Shown: positions 17,708-27,331 of the stretch, one piece after another | How the letters are laid out: every line of letters begins with the position of its first letter | Numbering within the stretch: position 1 is the stretch's first letter | Source: Cyanobacteria bacterium UBA6446 | Lineage (GTDB): Bacteria; Cyanobacteriota; Vampirovibrionia; Gastranaerophilales; Gastranaerophilaceae | NCBI GenBank assembly: GCA_002438405.1 | Contig: DJOE01000017.1 | Span: forward strand, 62,001 to 126,000 | Direction of reading: 5' to 3' | Length of the DNA: 64,000 bases | Made by a program: the position numbers and the translations under genes | Notes under the pieces: generated by a model | Told to the model about the DNA's origin: nothing | The model's input: the letters and a program-made list of their open reading frames with translations, nothing else | Database searches by the model: none

Positions 17708-18373
17708 ATGGTTGAAAAATTCAAGGTCAATGGTTTTGGTAACGAGATTTTGTTTACAAAAGATGGACAGGTTTATACGGATATTGCAATAAATGGTCTT
17801 GCGATTACAATAAATGGGAATAATAACAAGATTGTTATTGAATTACCTGCGAATTTTATAAACACAGCCATTGTAATTGATGGTGATAATAATAAATTCT
17901 CTTTAAAAACGACAAAACATAGAACTATCCGTTATACGACTTTTGGGCTTGAAGGTGGTTCAGAAATTACTGTTGGAAGTGGTTTGTCTGTTTATCGAGA
18001 TGTTCATATTGTTGCTAAAAATGGCAAGAATATTTCTATTGGTGATGAATGTATGTTTGCTCGTGAAATTATGATTAGAAACAATGATGGGCATGTAATT
18101 TTGGATAGAACAACAGGTGAACTTTTGAATGCTCCTGAAGATATTGTTATTGGCGATAATGTTTGGATTGGCGCAAGAGTAATGATTTTGAAAGGTGCTG
18201 TTGTTCCGAATGGTTCTGTGATTGGAGCCATGGCAATGGTTAATAAAAAGTTTGACGAAGAAAATGTTTTGATTGCTGGAGTTCCTGCAAGAGTTGTTCG
18301 TACAAATATTGAGTGGCGCAGAGAAGATTTCGCAAAGTATATGAAAAATAATTCAAATTCTGTCGAGGGTTAA
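17708..18373 (+). CDS. Hexapeptide-repeat acyltransferase
   Basis: 221 residues. A left-handed beta helix is evident from turns such as INGNNNK, IDGDNNK and the C-terminal IVIGDNVWIGARVMILKGAV. The end resembles CatB/WbbJ-type sugar or antibiotic O-acetyltransferases (NVLIAGVPARVVR). The likely active-site His lies in the KHRTIRY or GHVILD region, which I cannot settle. A role in surface-sugar acylation is inference. It starts 55 bases after the previous gene with TAGAGG upstream of the ATG. Confidence 0.85.
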   Translation: MVEKFKVNGFGNEILFTKDGQVYTDIAINGLAITINGNNNKIVIELPANFINTAIVIDGDNNKFSLKTTKHRTIRYTTFGLEGGSEITVGSGLSVYRDVHIVAKNGKNISIGDECMFAREIMIRNNDGHVILDRTTGELLNAPEDIVIGDNVWIGARVMILKGAVVPNGSVIGAMAMVNKKFDEENVLIAGVPARVVRTNIEWRREDFAKYMKNNSNSVEG

Positions 18374-18375
18374 AT

Positions 18376-18738
18376 ATGCAAAAATTCTTTAAAAATCTAA
18401 TGGGTAAACTTTCTGATTTAGCAATGTACAAATTTTTGTCCATTGTCGGGTTTGTAGAATTTATATCAATTCCTGCATATTTAGCATATATTTATTCTAT
18501 TGAGAATCCACAACTTAGACCTCTTGGTACAATGTTGATTTTTGTATTTTTGAGCTTGGTTGTATTCCCTGTGAATTTGCTTTTGACATTGGGTTTGTTT
18601 GGTGAATCTAAATTGAGAAAAAACTTTGCTGATATCAAACGTCATAAATTAACACATATAGGCTTTGCCCTATACTCATTAACGTTTGTTGTTGGAATTT
18701 TCACATTCTTATTTTCGGTTTATTTAATTGTGAGATAG
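18376..18738 (+). CDS. Small integral membrane protein
   Basis: 120 residues with three hydrophobic helices at about 22-42, 52-76 and 96-118 and a Lys/Arg-rich loop between the last two. It begins 2 bases after the acyltransferase stop, so the two are probably co-translated. No family recognised. Confidence 0.7.
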   Translation: MQKFFKNLMGKLSDLAMYKFLSIVGFVEFISIPAYLAYIYSIENPQLRPLGTMLIFVFLSLVVFPVNLLLTLGLFGESKLRKNFADIKRHKLTHIGFALYSLTFVVGIFTFLFSVYLIVR

Positions 18739-18742
18739 AGAA

Positions 18743-19066
18743 TTATAATAATGTTTTGAGTAACGTATCTATTGTTGTTAATTTAGTTCTATTTGATTTA
18801 ATTTGGTTTAAATTCTTTAAAATGTTTTGATATATTTCGTCGTTTGATTTTGTTCCCCCGAATGTGAATAATTCATCTGGCTCAATATTTAATGTTTGTA
18901 AAATTTTTTCAAGTGTTTCGGCTGTAAAAAATCCATTACCTGTTTCAATTAAACTTAGAGCATTTGTTGAAATACCAAGTTTTTCAGCAAAATCCATTTG
19001 CGAAAATCCTTTGTCTTTTCGCATATTCGCAATTTTTGTTCCAAGTAATTTTTTTATTCCTGCCAT
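18743..19066 (-). CDS. XRE-family transcriptional regulator
   Basis: 107 residues. The helix-turn-helix spans about 8-62 (GFSQMDFAEKLGISTNALSLIETG), then LEKILQTLNIEPDELF and a helical tail that may dimerise. TAGGAGAG precedes the ATG. It is divergent from the pseudopilin at 19185 and a perfect 11-base inverted repeat lies between them, the obvious candidate operator. Confidence 0.9.
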   Translation of the reverse strand: MAGIKKLLGTKIANMRKDKGFSQMDFAEKLGISTNALSLIETGNGFFTAETLEKILQTLNIEPDELFTFGGTKSNDEIYQNILKNLNQIKSNRTKLTTIDTLLKTLL

Positions 19067-19119
19067 AACTCTCCTATATAAATTTAATGTTAAGTAATCT
19101 ATTATGTTAAATAAACAAA

Positions 19120-19157
19120 GTTTAACTATTGATATTAATAGTTAAACTTGTTATAAT
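19120..19157 (+). promoter_or_regulatory. Pseudopilin promoter overlapped by a perfect inverted repeat (candidate XRE operator)
   Basis: GTTTAACTATT (19120-19130) and AATAGTTAAAC (19137-19147) form a perfect 11-base inverted repeat. A -35-like TTGATA at 19129-19134 lies in its centre, and 17 bases on is TATAAT at 19152-19157. Binding here would block polymerase at the pseudopilin promoter. That the neighbouring XRE protein binds it is inference. Confidence 0.65.
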
Positions 19158-19184
19158 AAAGATTGTTAAACTGAAAGGGGAAAA

Positions 19185-19898
19185 ATGTTAAAGTTATTTG
19201 TTCAGAACGTAAGTTATATAAATGAAAAAGAAAAACTTGCATTTACTTTGGCGGAGGTATTAATCACTCTTGGCATAATTGGAGTTGTTGCAGCGATGAC
19301 AATTCCGACATTGATGACTAAAATAAATGAACAAGTTTACAAAGCACAATTGAAGAAAACCATAAGTACATTGAATCAAGCAGTTAAAATGGTCTACAAC
19401 AATACAGATACAATTTATGATTGCTATTATGGTTCAGATAGTGGAGGATTGGGTTCAAGTAAGGAATGTGACGAACTTAGTGAAGAGATGAAAAAAGTTC
19501 TAAAAGTTTCTCATATTTGTGAAAATAATGCTTATAAAAAGGGTTGCATTCCAAAATATAAAGGAAAAGATACTGTACTTAAAACAAATTATGGTGATGA
19601 TTACGATTTAAGTTCTGCGGCATCAAATTGTGGTGGTTTGTTTGAATCTGCAATTTTAAAACGAAATCCAGTTTGGGTTCTTCAAGATGGTACAATTATA
19701 GGACTATATAGAGGTGATCCTAAATATATATATGTTGATGTTAATGGTGCTAAAGGACCTAATAAGTGGGGATATGATATTTTTATTTTATATTTAAAAA
19801 TGAGTAACAGTAATCAAGGTGTGTCCTATATCCCAGTAAACGGTGGGTGTGTTTTTGTCGAAAAAGGTGGAAAATTGCCATTTGAAATGATGAATTGA
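19185..19898 (+). CDS. Prepilin-type pseudopilin
   Basis: 237 residues. The leader of about 21 residues ends before AFTLAEVLITLGIIGVVAA, nearly identical to the 15459-16325 protein; the cleavage-site residue before Phe is Ala rather than the usual Gly, which is worth noting. The C-domain holds at least eight Cys (for example YDCYYG, KECDEL, HICENN), probably disulfide-paired outside the cell. AAAGGGG precedes the ATG. It is likely repressed or activated by the divergent XRE protein. Confidence 0.88.
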   Translation: MLKLFVQNVSYINEKEKLAFTLAEVLITLGIIGVVAAMTIPTLMTKINEQVYKAQLKKTISTLNQAVKMVYNNTDTIYDCYYGSDSGGLGSSKECDELSEEMKKVLKVSHICENNAYKKGCIPKYKGKDTVLKTNYGDDYDLSSAASNCGGLFESAILKRNPVWVLQDGTIIGLYRGDPKYIYVDVNGAKGPNKWGYDIFILYLKMSNSNQGVSYIPVNGGCVFVEKGGKLPFEMMN

Positions 19899-20201
19899 TT
19901 TGAATAAGTTGCTGTTCGCTTTTTCTTTTTTTGATTTTGATGAAAAAAGGTGCTACTTACGTAGCTTTGTTATCAACAATGGTGAAATTGAAAAATATTC
20001 CAAAGAAAATCTTTCAAATGGAGCGAGGCTAAAGTTGTTACACTCCCTTTCCTAATCAGAGAGGGGTAATAATAACAAATTAAGCCCTCACTCCCATAAA
20101 TGGGCGAGGGTGAAAACGAAAATGTAATGAATGCCTTAGTGCTATATAAACAAAACCAATCTTAGCAAAATGTAACGATTTAGCCCGAGTTGATTTCTTT
20201 G
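19899..20201. other. Spacer without a gene, containing one short interspersed repeat
   Basis: No coding frame with a ribosome site is seen. It holds a poly-T stretch after the pseudopilin, remnants such as CTCCCTTTCC...GAGAGGGG near 20043-20066, and the short repeat at 20085-20110. The gyrA promoter lies at its right end. Confidence 0.6.
20085..20110 (+). repeat. Short form of the interspersed palindromic repeat
   Basis: Begins CCCTCACTCCCATAAATGGG. It equals the 16226-16261 repeat with about ten bases missing after CCCTCA. Confidence 0.75.
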
Positions 20202-20210
20202 TGATATAAT
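20202..20210 (+). promoter_or_regulatory. Extended -10 promoter of gyrA
   Basis: TGATATAAT at 20202-20210 is an extended -10 element, without a good -35. It lies 33 bases before the gyrA TTG start. Confidence 0.55.
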
Positions 20211-20243
20211 TTTAATAACGAGATAGACTTGGAGGGAAGAGTA

Positions 20244-22796
20244 TTGACTCAGCAAAATATTTTTGATGACGGAAAAATCGTTTCTGTCAATATTAGAGAA
20301 GAAATGAAACGTTCTTATATTGATTATGCAATGAGTGTAATCGTTGGACGTGCACTTCCTGATGTTCGTGATGGTTTGAAACCAGTACACAGACGTATTC
20401 TTTATGCAATGAATGAATTGGGAATGTATCCGGATAAGCCGTTTAAAAAATGCGCACGTATCGTTGGTGAAGTTTTAGGTAAATATCACCCACACGGTGA
20501 TAGTTCAGTTTACGAAGCATTAGTTCGTATGGCGCAAGACTTCTCTACAAGATATTTGATGGTTGATGGTCATGGTAACTTTGGTTCAGTTGATGGTGAC
20601 GGAGCTGCTGCAATGCGTTATACAGAGGCTCGTATGCACAAAATTACACAATCAATGTTGGCTGATATCGATTGTGAAACTGTTGAATTTGAACCAAACT
20701 TTGATGGTTCATTGCAAGAGCCGTCAGTTCTTCCTGTAAGACTTCCAATGTTATTATTGAATGGTGTTTCCGGTATCGCAGTTGGTATGGCAACAAATAT
20801 TCCACCTCACAATTTGTGCGAAGTTGTTGACGGTACAATTGCATTGATTGATAATCCAAAAATTACAATTCCTGAGCTTATGGAATATATCAAAGGTCCT
20901 GACTTCCCAACAGCTGCAACAATTATCGGTTTGAACGATATTAAACAAGCTTACGAAACAGGACGTGGTTCTATCAAAATGTCTGCTGTTGCCGGATTTG
21001 AAGAAATCGCTGGTGGCGGTGGACGTCAAGCAAGAACTGCAATCGTTGTAACTGAAATTCCTTATCAAGTTAACAAAGCTCAATTGATTGAAAAAATTGC
21101 AGATTTAGTTAAAGATCAAAGAATCACAGGAATTTCTGATATTCGTGATGAATCTGACCGTGAGGGTATGAGAATCGTTATTGAATTGAAACGTGATGCA
21201 AAACCAGATGTAGTTAAAAATAACTTGTTCAAATACACTCAACTTGCTACAACTTTCGGGGTTAACATGGTTGCTCTTTGTGGTAAACAACCTCGTTTGA
21301 TGAACTTGTATGAAGTGTTGAACGAATTCGTTGAACACAGAATTGAAATCGTAACAAGAAGAACTATTTTCTTCTTGAAAAAAGCAAAAGTTAGAGCACA
21401 CATTTTAGCAGGTTTGATTATTGCGTTGGGTTCAATTGATGAAGTTATTGAACTTATTAAAAAATCAAAAACTACTGATGAAGCTCGTGACGGTTTGATG
21501 AGCAGATTCGGGCTTGATGTTGATCAGTCAAATGCAATCTTAGAAATGCAATTAAGACGTTTGACTGGTTTGGAACAGGACAAAGTTAAAGCTGAATATG
21601 ATGAATTGATTAAGAAAATCGCTGAATATGAATCAATTTTGGCAAGCCGTCAAAAGATTTTGGATATTATTAAAGCTGAACTTTTGGAAGATAAAGAAAA
21701 ATATGGTGACGATAGAAAAACTCAAATTCTTCCTGAACAAGGTGAAGTAACTATTGAAGATTTAACTCCAAATACTCCAATGGCTGTATTCATTACTCAC
21801 CAAGGGTATTTGAAGAGAATTCCTTTAGATACTTTTGAACGTCAAAACCGTGCAACTCGTGGCAAATCTGGTATTAAAACTAAAGAAGATGATGATATTC
21901 AACATTTCTTCACTGCTATGATGCACGATAAAGTATTGTTCTTCTCTTCTAAGGGTACAGTTTACAGCTTGAATGTATATGACTTCCCAGAAGGTGGACG
22001 TCAGGCTAAAGGTTTACCTATTATTAATGTATTACCTATTGATCAAGATGAAAAAATTACTGCAGTTGTTCCTGTAAGTAACTTCTCACAAGATTCAAAC
22101 TTGATTATGTTGACTAAGAAAGGTTATATCAAACGTATTGAACTTGATAACTTCTCTAATATCAGACGTAACGGTATTATTGCAATCGGTCTTGATGAGG
22201 GTGATAGCTTGTGTTGGGTAAAACTTGCAACATCAAAAGATGAAATCATTATTGGTACATCTTGCGGTATGGCAATCAGATTCCCAATTCAAGATTTAAG
22301 ACCTTTAGGCAGAAGCGCAAGAGGTGTTATCTCAATGAAATTGAGAACTGGCGATGAAATTGTTGGTTGTGATATTGTTCCACAAGATTATGATGCAGAT
22401 TTACTAGTTGTAACTTCTGACGGTTTTGGAAAACGTACTAAATTATCAGAATTCAGAACTCAAAACAGAGGCGGAATTGGTTTGATTGCAACTAAATTTA
22501 AATCATCAGCATCAAGACTTGTTGCTTTGACAATCGTAAGAGATTCTGATGACATTATGTTAGTTACTGCAAACGGTGTTGTTACAAGATTGAATGCAGG
22601 TTCAATTTCTCAACAAGGTCGTCCTGCAACAGGTGTTAAAGCTCAAAACTTGTCAGACAATGATACAGTTTGTTCTGTTAACAAAATCATTAATCCAAAT
22701 GAAAATGATGTAACAATCAAAACAACAGCGCAAGCTGAAACTCCGGCGGAAGATGTTCAACAAACAAGTTTGTTGGACGATAATAAAGCTGAGTAA
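20244..22796 (+). CDS. gyrA: DNA gyrase subunit A
   Basis: 850 residues, full length. Winged-helix and tower domains carry the catalytic Tyr in [10 protein letters not shown] (Tyr126), and the C-terminal beta-pinwheel includes QNRGGIG, a degenerate GyrA-box that favours gyrase over topoisomerase IV. In the quinolone region the usual Ser (GDSSVYE) is present, with Glu at the second acidic site. I chose TTG 20244 because GGAGGG lies 7 bases upstream; the TTG at 20229 has none. Acts with GyrB to supercoil DNA. A terminator follows. Confidence 0.93.
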   Translation: MTQQNIFDDGKIVSVNIREEMKRSYIDYAMSVIVGRALPDVRDGLKPVHRRILYAMNELGMYPDKPFKKCARIVGEVLGKYHPHGDSSVYEALVRMAQDFSTRYLMVDGHGNFGSVDGDGAAAMRYTEARMHKITQSMLADIDCETVEFEPNFDGSLQEPSVLPVRLPMLLLNGVSGIAVGMATNIPPHNLCEVVDGTIALIDNPKITIPELMEYIKGPDFPTAATIIGLNDIKQAYETGRGSIKMSAVAGFEEIAGGGGRQARTAIVVTEIPYQVNKAQLIEKIADLVKDQRITGISDIRDESDREGMRIVIELKRDAKPDVVKNNLFKYTQLATTFGVNMVALCGKQPRLMNLYEVLNEFVEHRIEIVTRRTIFFLKKAKVRAHILAGLIIALGSIDEVIELIKKSKTTDEARDGLMSRFGLDVDQSNAILEMQLRRLTGLEQDKVKAEYDELIKKIAEYESILASRQKILDIIKAELLEDKEKYGDDRKTQILPEQGEVTIEDLTPNTPMAVFITHQGYLKRIPLDTFERQNRATRGKSGIKTKEDDDIQHFFTAMMHDKVLFFSSKGTVYSLNVYDFPEGGRQAKGLPIINVLPIDQDEKITAVVPVSNFSQDSNLIMLTKKGYIKRIELDNFSNIRRNGIIAIGLDEGDSLCWVKLATSKDEIIIGTSCGMAIRFPIQDLRPLGRSARGVISMKLRTGDEIVGCDIVPQDYDADLLVVTSDGFGKRTKLSEFRTQNRGGIGLIATKFKSSASRLVALTIVRDSDDIMLVTANGVVTRLNAGSISQQGRPATGVKAQNLSDNDTVCSVNKIINPNENDVTIKTTAQAETPAEDVQQTSLLDDNKAE

Positions 22797-22818
22797 TTTA
22801 TCAAATATTTGAATATAA

Positions 22819-22853
22819 TAAAAGCATTGAGTATTTTTGCTCAATGCTTTTTT
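22819..22853 (+). terminator. Rho-independent terminator after gyrA
   Basis: Perfect 11-base-pair stem AAAGCATTGAG/CTCAATGCTTT with an 8-base loop, extended by a T-run. Confidence 0.85.
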
Positions 22854-22883
22854 CTAAAAAATATTTACGATAAAAACACTTTG

Positions 22884-22901
22884 TGCTAAAATCATTTAGC
22901 A
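22884..22901. promoter_or_regulatory. Operator-like inverted repeat upstream of the PC4-like gene
   Basis: TGCTAAA ATCA TTTAGCA, a perfect 7-base inverted repeat, lies 24 bases before the ATG at 22926. It could be an operator or a short 5' hairpin. Confidence 0.35.
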
Positions 22902-22925
22902 TAGTTTATAAAAGGAGAGAATATA

Positions 22926-23165
22926 ATGGCAGATGCAAAAATTTTAGCAACAATTGATAGAACTGATACTGAACAATTACAAATTTCTGTTAGCGAATAC
23001 AAAGGCAGAAGTTATTTAAATATGAGAATATTTTACACAACAGATGATGGTGCAACTTGGTTGCCAACTAAAAAAGGTGTAACTTTCACTCCTGAGCAAT
23101 TGGATATTTTGACAGAAGCAATTGAAGAAGCAAAACAAGAATTTATGTCTGCAGATGCAGAATAA
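22926..23165 (+). CDS. PC4/p15-like single-stranded DNA-binding protein
   Basis: 79 residues. The pattern ISVSEYKGRSYLNMRIFY, then WLPTKKGVTFTPEQLDIL matches the transcriptional coactivator p15 (PC4) fold used by bacterial YdbC-type proteins, which bind single-stranded DNA or RNA as dimers. AAAGGAGAGAA gives a strong ribosome site. It precedes priA by 40 bases and may share its transcript; both handle single-stranded DNA. Confidence 0.85.
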   Translation: MADAKILATIDRTDTEQLQISVSEYKGRSYLNMRIFYTTDDGATWLPTKKGVTFTPEQLDILTEAIEEAKQEFMSADAE

Positions 23166-23205
23166 TTATTAATAAGAAAAAGAATAGAAAAGAGGATTAT
23201 TAAAG

Positions 23206-25506
23206 ATGGAAGAGGGTATTCAAAATAAATTGTTTGATGTACCGGCACGTAAATTAACTCTAAAAAAACGTGAACCGTCTGATAATCCTCCTTTTATTAG
23301 TCATAAATATGCAGTTTGTCTTGTGAATTTGAAAGCTCTCGGAGTTAAAACGTTCAGTTACTTAATTCCAAGCGAAATGCAAGATAAAATAAAAATTGGT
23401 CAAGCTTTGCTCGTTCCTTTTGGCAGACAAGGGCTTATAAATGCTTTCTGTGTAGGTTTTTCAGATTATTTACCTCCGGAAATCAGAGCAAAAAAAGTAA
23501 GTAAAATTTTAGATGAAACTCCATTGTTTTCTGTTGAATATTTGAAATTGTTAGAATGGGTTGCGAATTATTACTGTAGTGATTTGATTACTGTTTTGAA
23601 TACAGCTATCCCTTTAAAACTTATTGAAAAATCATTAAAAACAGAATTGTTGATTGAATTTGTAAAAACAGACGGTGCAACAAAAAGGCAGTTGGAAATT
23701 CTTGAATTGTTGAAAACTTGTGGCAAAACTTCATTAATTGACTTTGAAAAAAAAGTAAAAACTACACGAGCAACTATTAAAAAATTAGAGTCTTTGGGTT
23801 GCGTCAAATTGATTGAAGAACAAGTTTATCGAAATCCACTTGATATTTTGCATATTGATAAAAAGGAAGATTTGTTTGAACTTTCTGAAACTCAACAAAA
23901 AGTTTATGAGGGTATTTCAGAACAAATTAAAGCTCAAAAATCTCCACAAATTTTGCTCCATGGAGTTACTGCAAGTGGAAAAACAGAAGTTTATTTCAAA
24001 TTGATTGAAGACACAATTAAAGCAGGGAAAAATGTGTTGTTTTTAGCACCTGAAATTGCACTTGCATCTCAATTGACAAAGAGGTTAGCAAAAAAATTCG
24101 GGACTAAAGATGTTGCGATTTGGCATAGTAGTATTTCTGAGGGTGAAAGATATGATGTTTGGCAAAAATTGTATAAAAATGAAATAAAAATTCTTGCCGG
24201 AGCAAGGTCTGCTGTTTTTGCGCCATTAAAAGATATCGGACTTATTATTATTGATGAAGAGCACGAAAGTGCTTATAAACAAACATCTCCTGCCCCAAGA
24301 TATGATGCAAGACTTGTTGCTAGAAAACTTGCAGAATTCAATAATTGTCCGTTGATTTTAGGTTCGGCAACTCCGGATATTTCAAGTTATTACAGAGCTG
24401 TAAATTCAAATCATTTATTTGAGATGTTGAAACGTTTTAATAATGCAAAAGTCGCTCCGGTAACTGTTATAAATATGCAGGAATATGGACGTGCAGCATA
24501 TAAAAGTCAAATTTCAAAACCTTTGCAAACTGCAATTCAAGAAACACTTGATAATAACCAACAAGTAATTTTGTTAATCAATCGCCGTGGATATTCAACA
24601 TACACGCAATGTCAGGGGTGCGGACATGTTATTGAATGCCCGAATTGCGCAATTCCCATGATTTGGCACGCAAAAGATAAAATGCTCAAATGTCACTATT
24701 GCAATCACGTAGAATATTTCCCTGATGTTTGTCCAAATTGTGGATTTGAGGGGCTTAAAAATTCTGGAACAGGAACACAAAAGATTGAGCAATATATAAA
24801 AGAGCTTTATCCTAACTATTGCGTTGAACGAATTGATAGTGATGTTTTAGTTCGAAAAGGTGAACATATTAGGCTTTTAGAAAAATTTCAACGAGGTGAT
24901 ATTGATATTCTTGTCGGAACTCAGATGATTGCGAAAGGTTTAGACAATCCTAACGTTACTTTGGTTGGGGTAATTTCAGCAGATGCAAGTTTCAACTTAC
25001 CTGATTTTAGGGCATCAGAAAGAGGATTCCAACTATTAACACAGGTTGCAGGAAGAGCCGGAAGAGGAGAATTTAAAGGTAGAGTATTTTTTCAAACTTA
25101 CAACCCCGAATATTACGCATTAGAAAGTGCAAAATCACAAAACTATTCTGAATTTTATGAAAAAGAAATTAAATCGAGGGAAGATTTTGACTACCCGCCA
25201 TTTAGTCAGATTATAAGACTTATTTTGAGTTCAACAAATAATTTTAGAGCAGAAAAAGCAGCGCAAGAAATTGCACTAAGACTTTGTACAATGATTGAAA
25301 AATTTGGTTTTGGAGAAAGATTAGAAGTTCTTGGACCGACACCTTGTGTGATTGAAAGAATTAATGGTTACTTTAGATTTCAAATTATTATCAAAAATAA
25401 ATTGGATCAAAAAGGGCATCAATTTATTTCAAGCTTTTTGAATAAAATCACTGCACCAAAAGATATCAGAATGACCGTTGATGTTGACCCATTAGATATT
25501 CTCTAA
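23206..25506 (+). CDS. priA: Primosomal protein N' (PriA helicase)
   Basis: 766 residues, full length. It restarts replication at stalled forks by loading the primosome. An N-terminal 3'-DNA-binding domain is followed by Walker A GVTASGKTEVYF, Walker B IIDEEHESAYK, helicase motifs (VGTQMIAKGLD, QVAGRAGR) and two zinc sites (CQGCGHVIECPNC, CHYCNH...CPNCG). AGAGGATT precedes the ATG. Confidence 0.96.
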   Translation: MEEGIQNKLFDVPARKLTLKKREPSDNPPFISHKYAVCLVNLKALGVKTFSYLIPSEMQDKIKIGQALLVPFGRQGLINAFCVGFSDYLPPEIRAKKVSKILDETPLFSVEYLKLLEWVANYYCSDLITVLNTAIPLKLIEKSLKTELLIEFVKTDGATKRQLEILELLKTCGKTSLIDFEKKVKTTRATIKKLESLGCVKLIEEQVYRNPLDILHIDKKEDLFELSETQQKVYEGISEQIKAQKSPQILLHGVTASGKTEVYFKLIEDTIKAGKNVLFLAPEIALASQLTKRLAKKFGTKDVAIWHSSISEGERYDVWQKLYKNEIKILAGARSAVFAPLKDIGLIIIDEEHESAYKQTSPAPRYDARLVARKLAEFNNCPLILGSATPDISSYYRAVNSNHLFEMLKRFNNAKVAPVTVINMQEYGRAAYKSQISKPLQTAIQETLDNNQQVILLINRRGYSTYTQCQGCGHVIECPNCAIPMIWHAKDKMLKCHYCNHVEYFPDVCPNCGFEGLKNSGTGTQKIEQYIKELYPNYCVERIDSDVLVRKGEHIRLLEKFQRGDIDILVGTQMIAKGLDNPNVTLVGVISADASFNLPDFRASERGFQLLTQVAGRAGRGEFKGRVFFQTYNPEYYALESAKSQNYSEFYEKEIKSREDFDYPPFSQIIRLILSSTNNFRAEKAAQEIALRLCTMIEKFGFGERLEVLGPTPCVIERINGYFRFQIIIKNKLDQKGHQFISSFLNKITAPKDIRMTVDVDPLDIL

Positions 25507-25562
25507 TCTTAAATATTTAAAAAAGAAATAATAAAAATATCTAATTTGACGGGCAGAAATGT

Positions 25563-25591
25563 TTGACATCACTCTATATGTGACTTAATAT
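25563..25591 (+). promoter_or_regulatory. Strong sigma-70-type promoter of bioB with palindromic spacer
   Basis: TTGACA at 25563-25568, a 17-base spacer, and TAATAT at 25586-25591. The spacer contains TCAC-N7-GTGA (25569-25583), a possible repressor site. It does not match the BirA, BioR or BioQ operators I know. Confidence 0.65.
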
Positions 25592-25618
25592 TTTCTTATA
25601 CAAAAAGGGGTGGAAGAT

Positions 25619-26554
25619 ATGAATAGCACAGAGAAAAAAGTTTATACAAAAGAAGAATTATTGGCATTTTATAATTTACCGTTAGAAGATTTACTGAAAG
25701 AGTCATCTAAATATATGTCAAATAATATTGAGTTTTGCTCCCTTGTCAATGCGAGAAATGGTAAATGTTCTCAAAATTGCAAATACTGTGCGCAAAGTTC
25801 TCACTATTGTACAAATATTGAATCTTATCCACTCGTTAGTATTGAGGAAGTTAAAAAGGTTGCAAATGAGGCTAAAGCAAATCATGTTTCTCGTTTTGCA
25901 ATTGTTACTAGTGGTAAAACTCCAGATGAGGGACGTGATTTCCAAATAGAGCTTGATATGATTAAAGAAATTAACAAGATTGATGGACTTAAATCTTGTG
26001 CTTCAATTGGAATTTTGAATGAAGGACAAGCAAAACAATTAGCCAAAGTGGGATTAAAAAGATTTCACCATAATATAAATACTTGTCGTTCCTATTATCC
26101 GGAGGTTTGTACAACTCACTCTTGGGAAGATAGATTAAACACTTGCAAATTAGTGAAAAAATATGGTATGGAACTCTGCTGCGGTGTGATTTTGGGTATG
26201 GGTGAAACTGTTGAACAAAGAATTGAGATGGCTATGGAATTATCTGAAATTGAACCGGATTCAATCCCAATAAATATTTTGATGCCAATACCGGAAACCC
26301 CTTTTGAAAATTATCACGATAAAATTGATGAAGAAAATGTTTTGAGAACAATGGCCGTGTTCAAAATTGCTAATCCTAATGCGGTTGTTCGTTTTTGTGG
26401 CGGAAGAATGAGATTGTCCCAAGAAAATCAAGAATTAGCTTTAAAGACTTGTGTTGAAGGAATTCTTATAGGTAATTATCTTACAACTGTTGGTCGTGAA
26501 CCTCATGAAGATATTGAAACGGTTAAAAAATTAGGCAAAAACCTTTTACATTAA
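25619..26554 (+). CDS. bioB: Biotin synthase
   Basis: 311 residues. This radical SAM enzyme inserts sulfur into dethiobiotin. The CSQNCKYCAQSSHY cluster motif binds the [4Fe-4S]; later Cys and Arg in the barrel (ASIGILNEGQ, NINTCRSYYPEVCTTHSW, RFCGGRM) match the family and the second cluster. The ATG at 25619 has AAGGGGTGGAAG upstream; GTG 25610 is possible. No other biotin gene is nearby. Confidence 0.93.
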   Translation: MNSTEKKVYTKEELLAFYNLPLEDLLKESSKYMSNNIEFCSLVNARNGKCSQNCKYCAQSSHYCTNIESYPLVSIEEVKKVANEAKANHVSRFAIVTSGKTPDEGRDFQIELDMIKEINKIDGLKSCASIGILNEGQAKQLAKVGLKRFHHNINTCRSYYPEVCTTHSWEDRLNTCKLVKKYGMELCCGVILGMGETVEQRIEMAMELSEIEPDSIPINILMPIPETPFENYHDKIDEENVLRTMAVFKIANPNAVVRFCGGRMRLSQENQELALKTCVEGILIGNYLTTVGREPHEDIETVKKLGKNLLH

Positions 26555-26616
26555 TTCATATTTATGCAATTTTTTACTCCAAAAATCCTTATATAAAGTA
26601 AGAGTGGAGATAAAAA

Positions 26617-27327
26617 ATGTATTATATTGATGATGATAACAAAAAGAGAGTTGTGCAAAATAAATCTACAGTAAGACAAAATCAAGCTCAAAATCAGCAA
26701 TCGTCTGTATTAAATCAAACTCCACTTTTTGAAAATTCTTCTGGAAACAACCAAGTAATTGTTAAATCAACAGGAGAAGTAAATTTAAATTCATCAATAA
26801 TGGTTCACTATGATGAAAAAACTATTCAGCAAATGACAAAGAAAGCTGATGTTTGTGAGCCTGTATCTACAAGGGTTCAAAAGCCTATGTATTTTAATTT
26901 TTCTTATTCTCCAAACACTAATGTTACAACGAAATTGTTTGTTGGTACGGCAGATGACTTGAATAAATGCTTAGAAAAAACAAAACTCAAAGGGCAGGGA
27001 CAAGCATTTTTAGATGCACAAAATAAGTATGGAATTAACGCATTGTTCTTGATGAGTATTGCAAAAGTTGAGTCCGGTTATGGTGCAAAACCAAAAACTT
27101 ACTGCAAATACAATGTTGTCGGTGCAGTTGGGCAAAAACCTAAAAGTTATGCTGCATGTATTGATAGTTTAGGCAGAAATTTGAATACAAATTATGTAAC
27201 CAAAGGTCATACAACAATTGCAAAAATTAGAGATAAATATTGTTCTTCTAACAAAGTTTGGCCAAAATTAATTGCTGAAGAGATGAACAATCTTAATAAT
27301 CAAATAAATCGTAATTTGAGTATGTAA
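26617..27327 (+). CDS. Glucosaminidase-like (lysozyme-fold) protein
   Basis: 236 residues. The first ~110 are Gln/Asn-rich and disordered-looking. About 125-236 resembles the Glucosaminidase/LytG fold: FLDAQNKYGINALFLMSIAKVESGYG carries the likely catalytic Glu (VESGYG), followed by NVVGAVGQKPKSYAACIDSLGRNLN. The family cuts the peptidoglycan glycan chain. No signal peptide is visible, which is odd for a wall enzyme; export may be by another route or at lysis. GTGGAG precedes the ATG. Confidence 0.75.
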   Translation: MYYIDDDNKKRVVQNKSTVRQNQAQNQQSSVLNQTPLFENSSGNNQVIVKSTGEVNLNSSIMVHYDEKTIQQMTKKADVCEPVSTRVQKPMYFNFSYSPNTNVTTKLFVGTADDLNKCLEKTKLKGQGQAFLDAQNKYGINALFLMSIAKVESGYGAKPKTYCKYNVVGAVGQKPKSYAACIDSLGRNLNTNYVTKGHTTIAKIRDKYCSSNKVWPKLIAEEMNNLNNQINRNLSM

Positions 27328-27331
27328 TTAT

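Noticed and set aside
20644..21401. Minus-strand open frames inside gyrA
   Set aside because: They have no ribosome sites and follow the codon shadow of gyrA.
20244..22796. Topoisomerase IV subunit A (ParC) rather than GyrA
   Set aside because: Six-blade C-terminal repeats and a QNRGGIG box favour GyrA, though a single type II enzyme could serve both roles.
25569..25583. BirA operator at bioB
   Set aside because: TCAC-N7-GTGA does not match known biotin operators, so no regulator is named.
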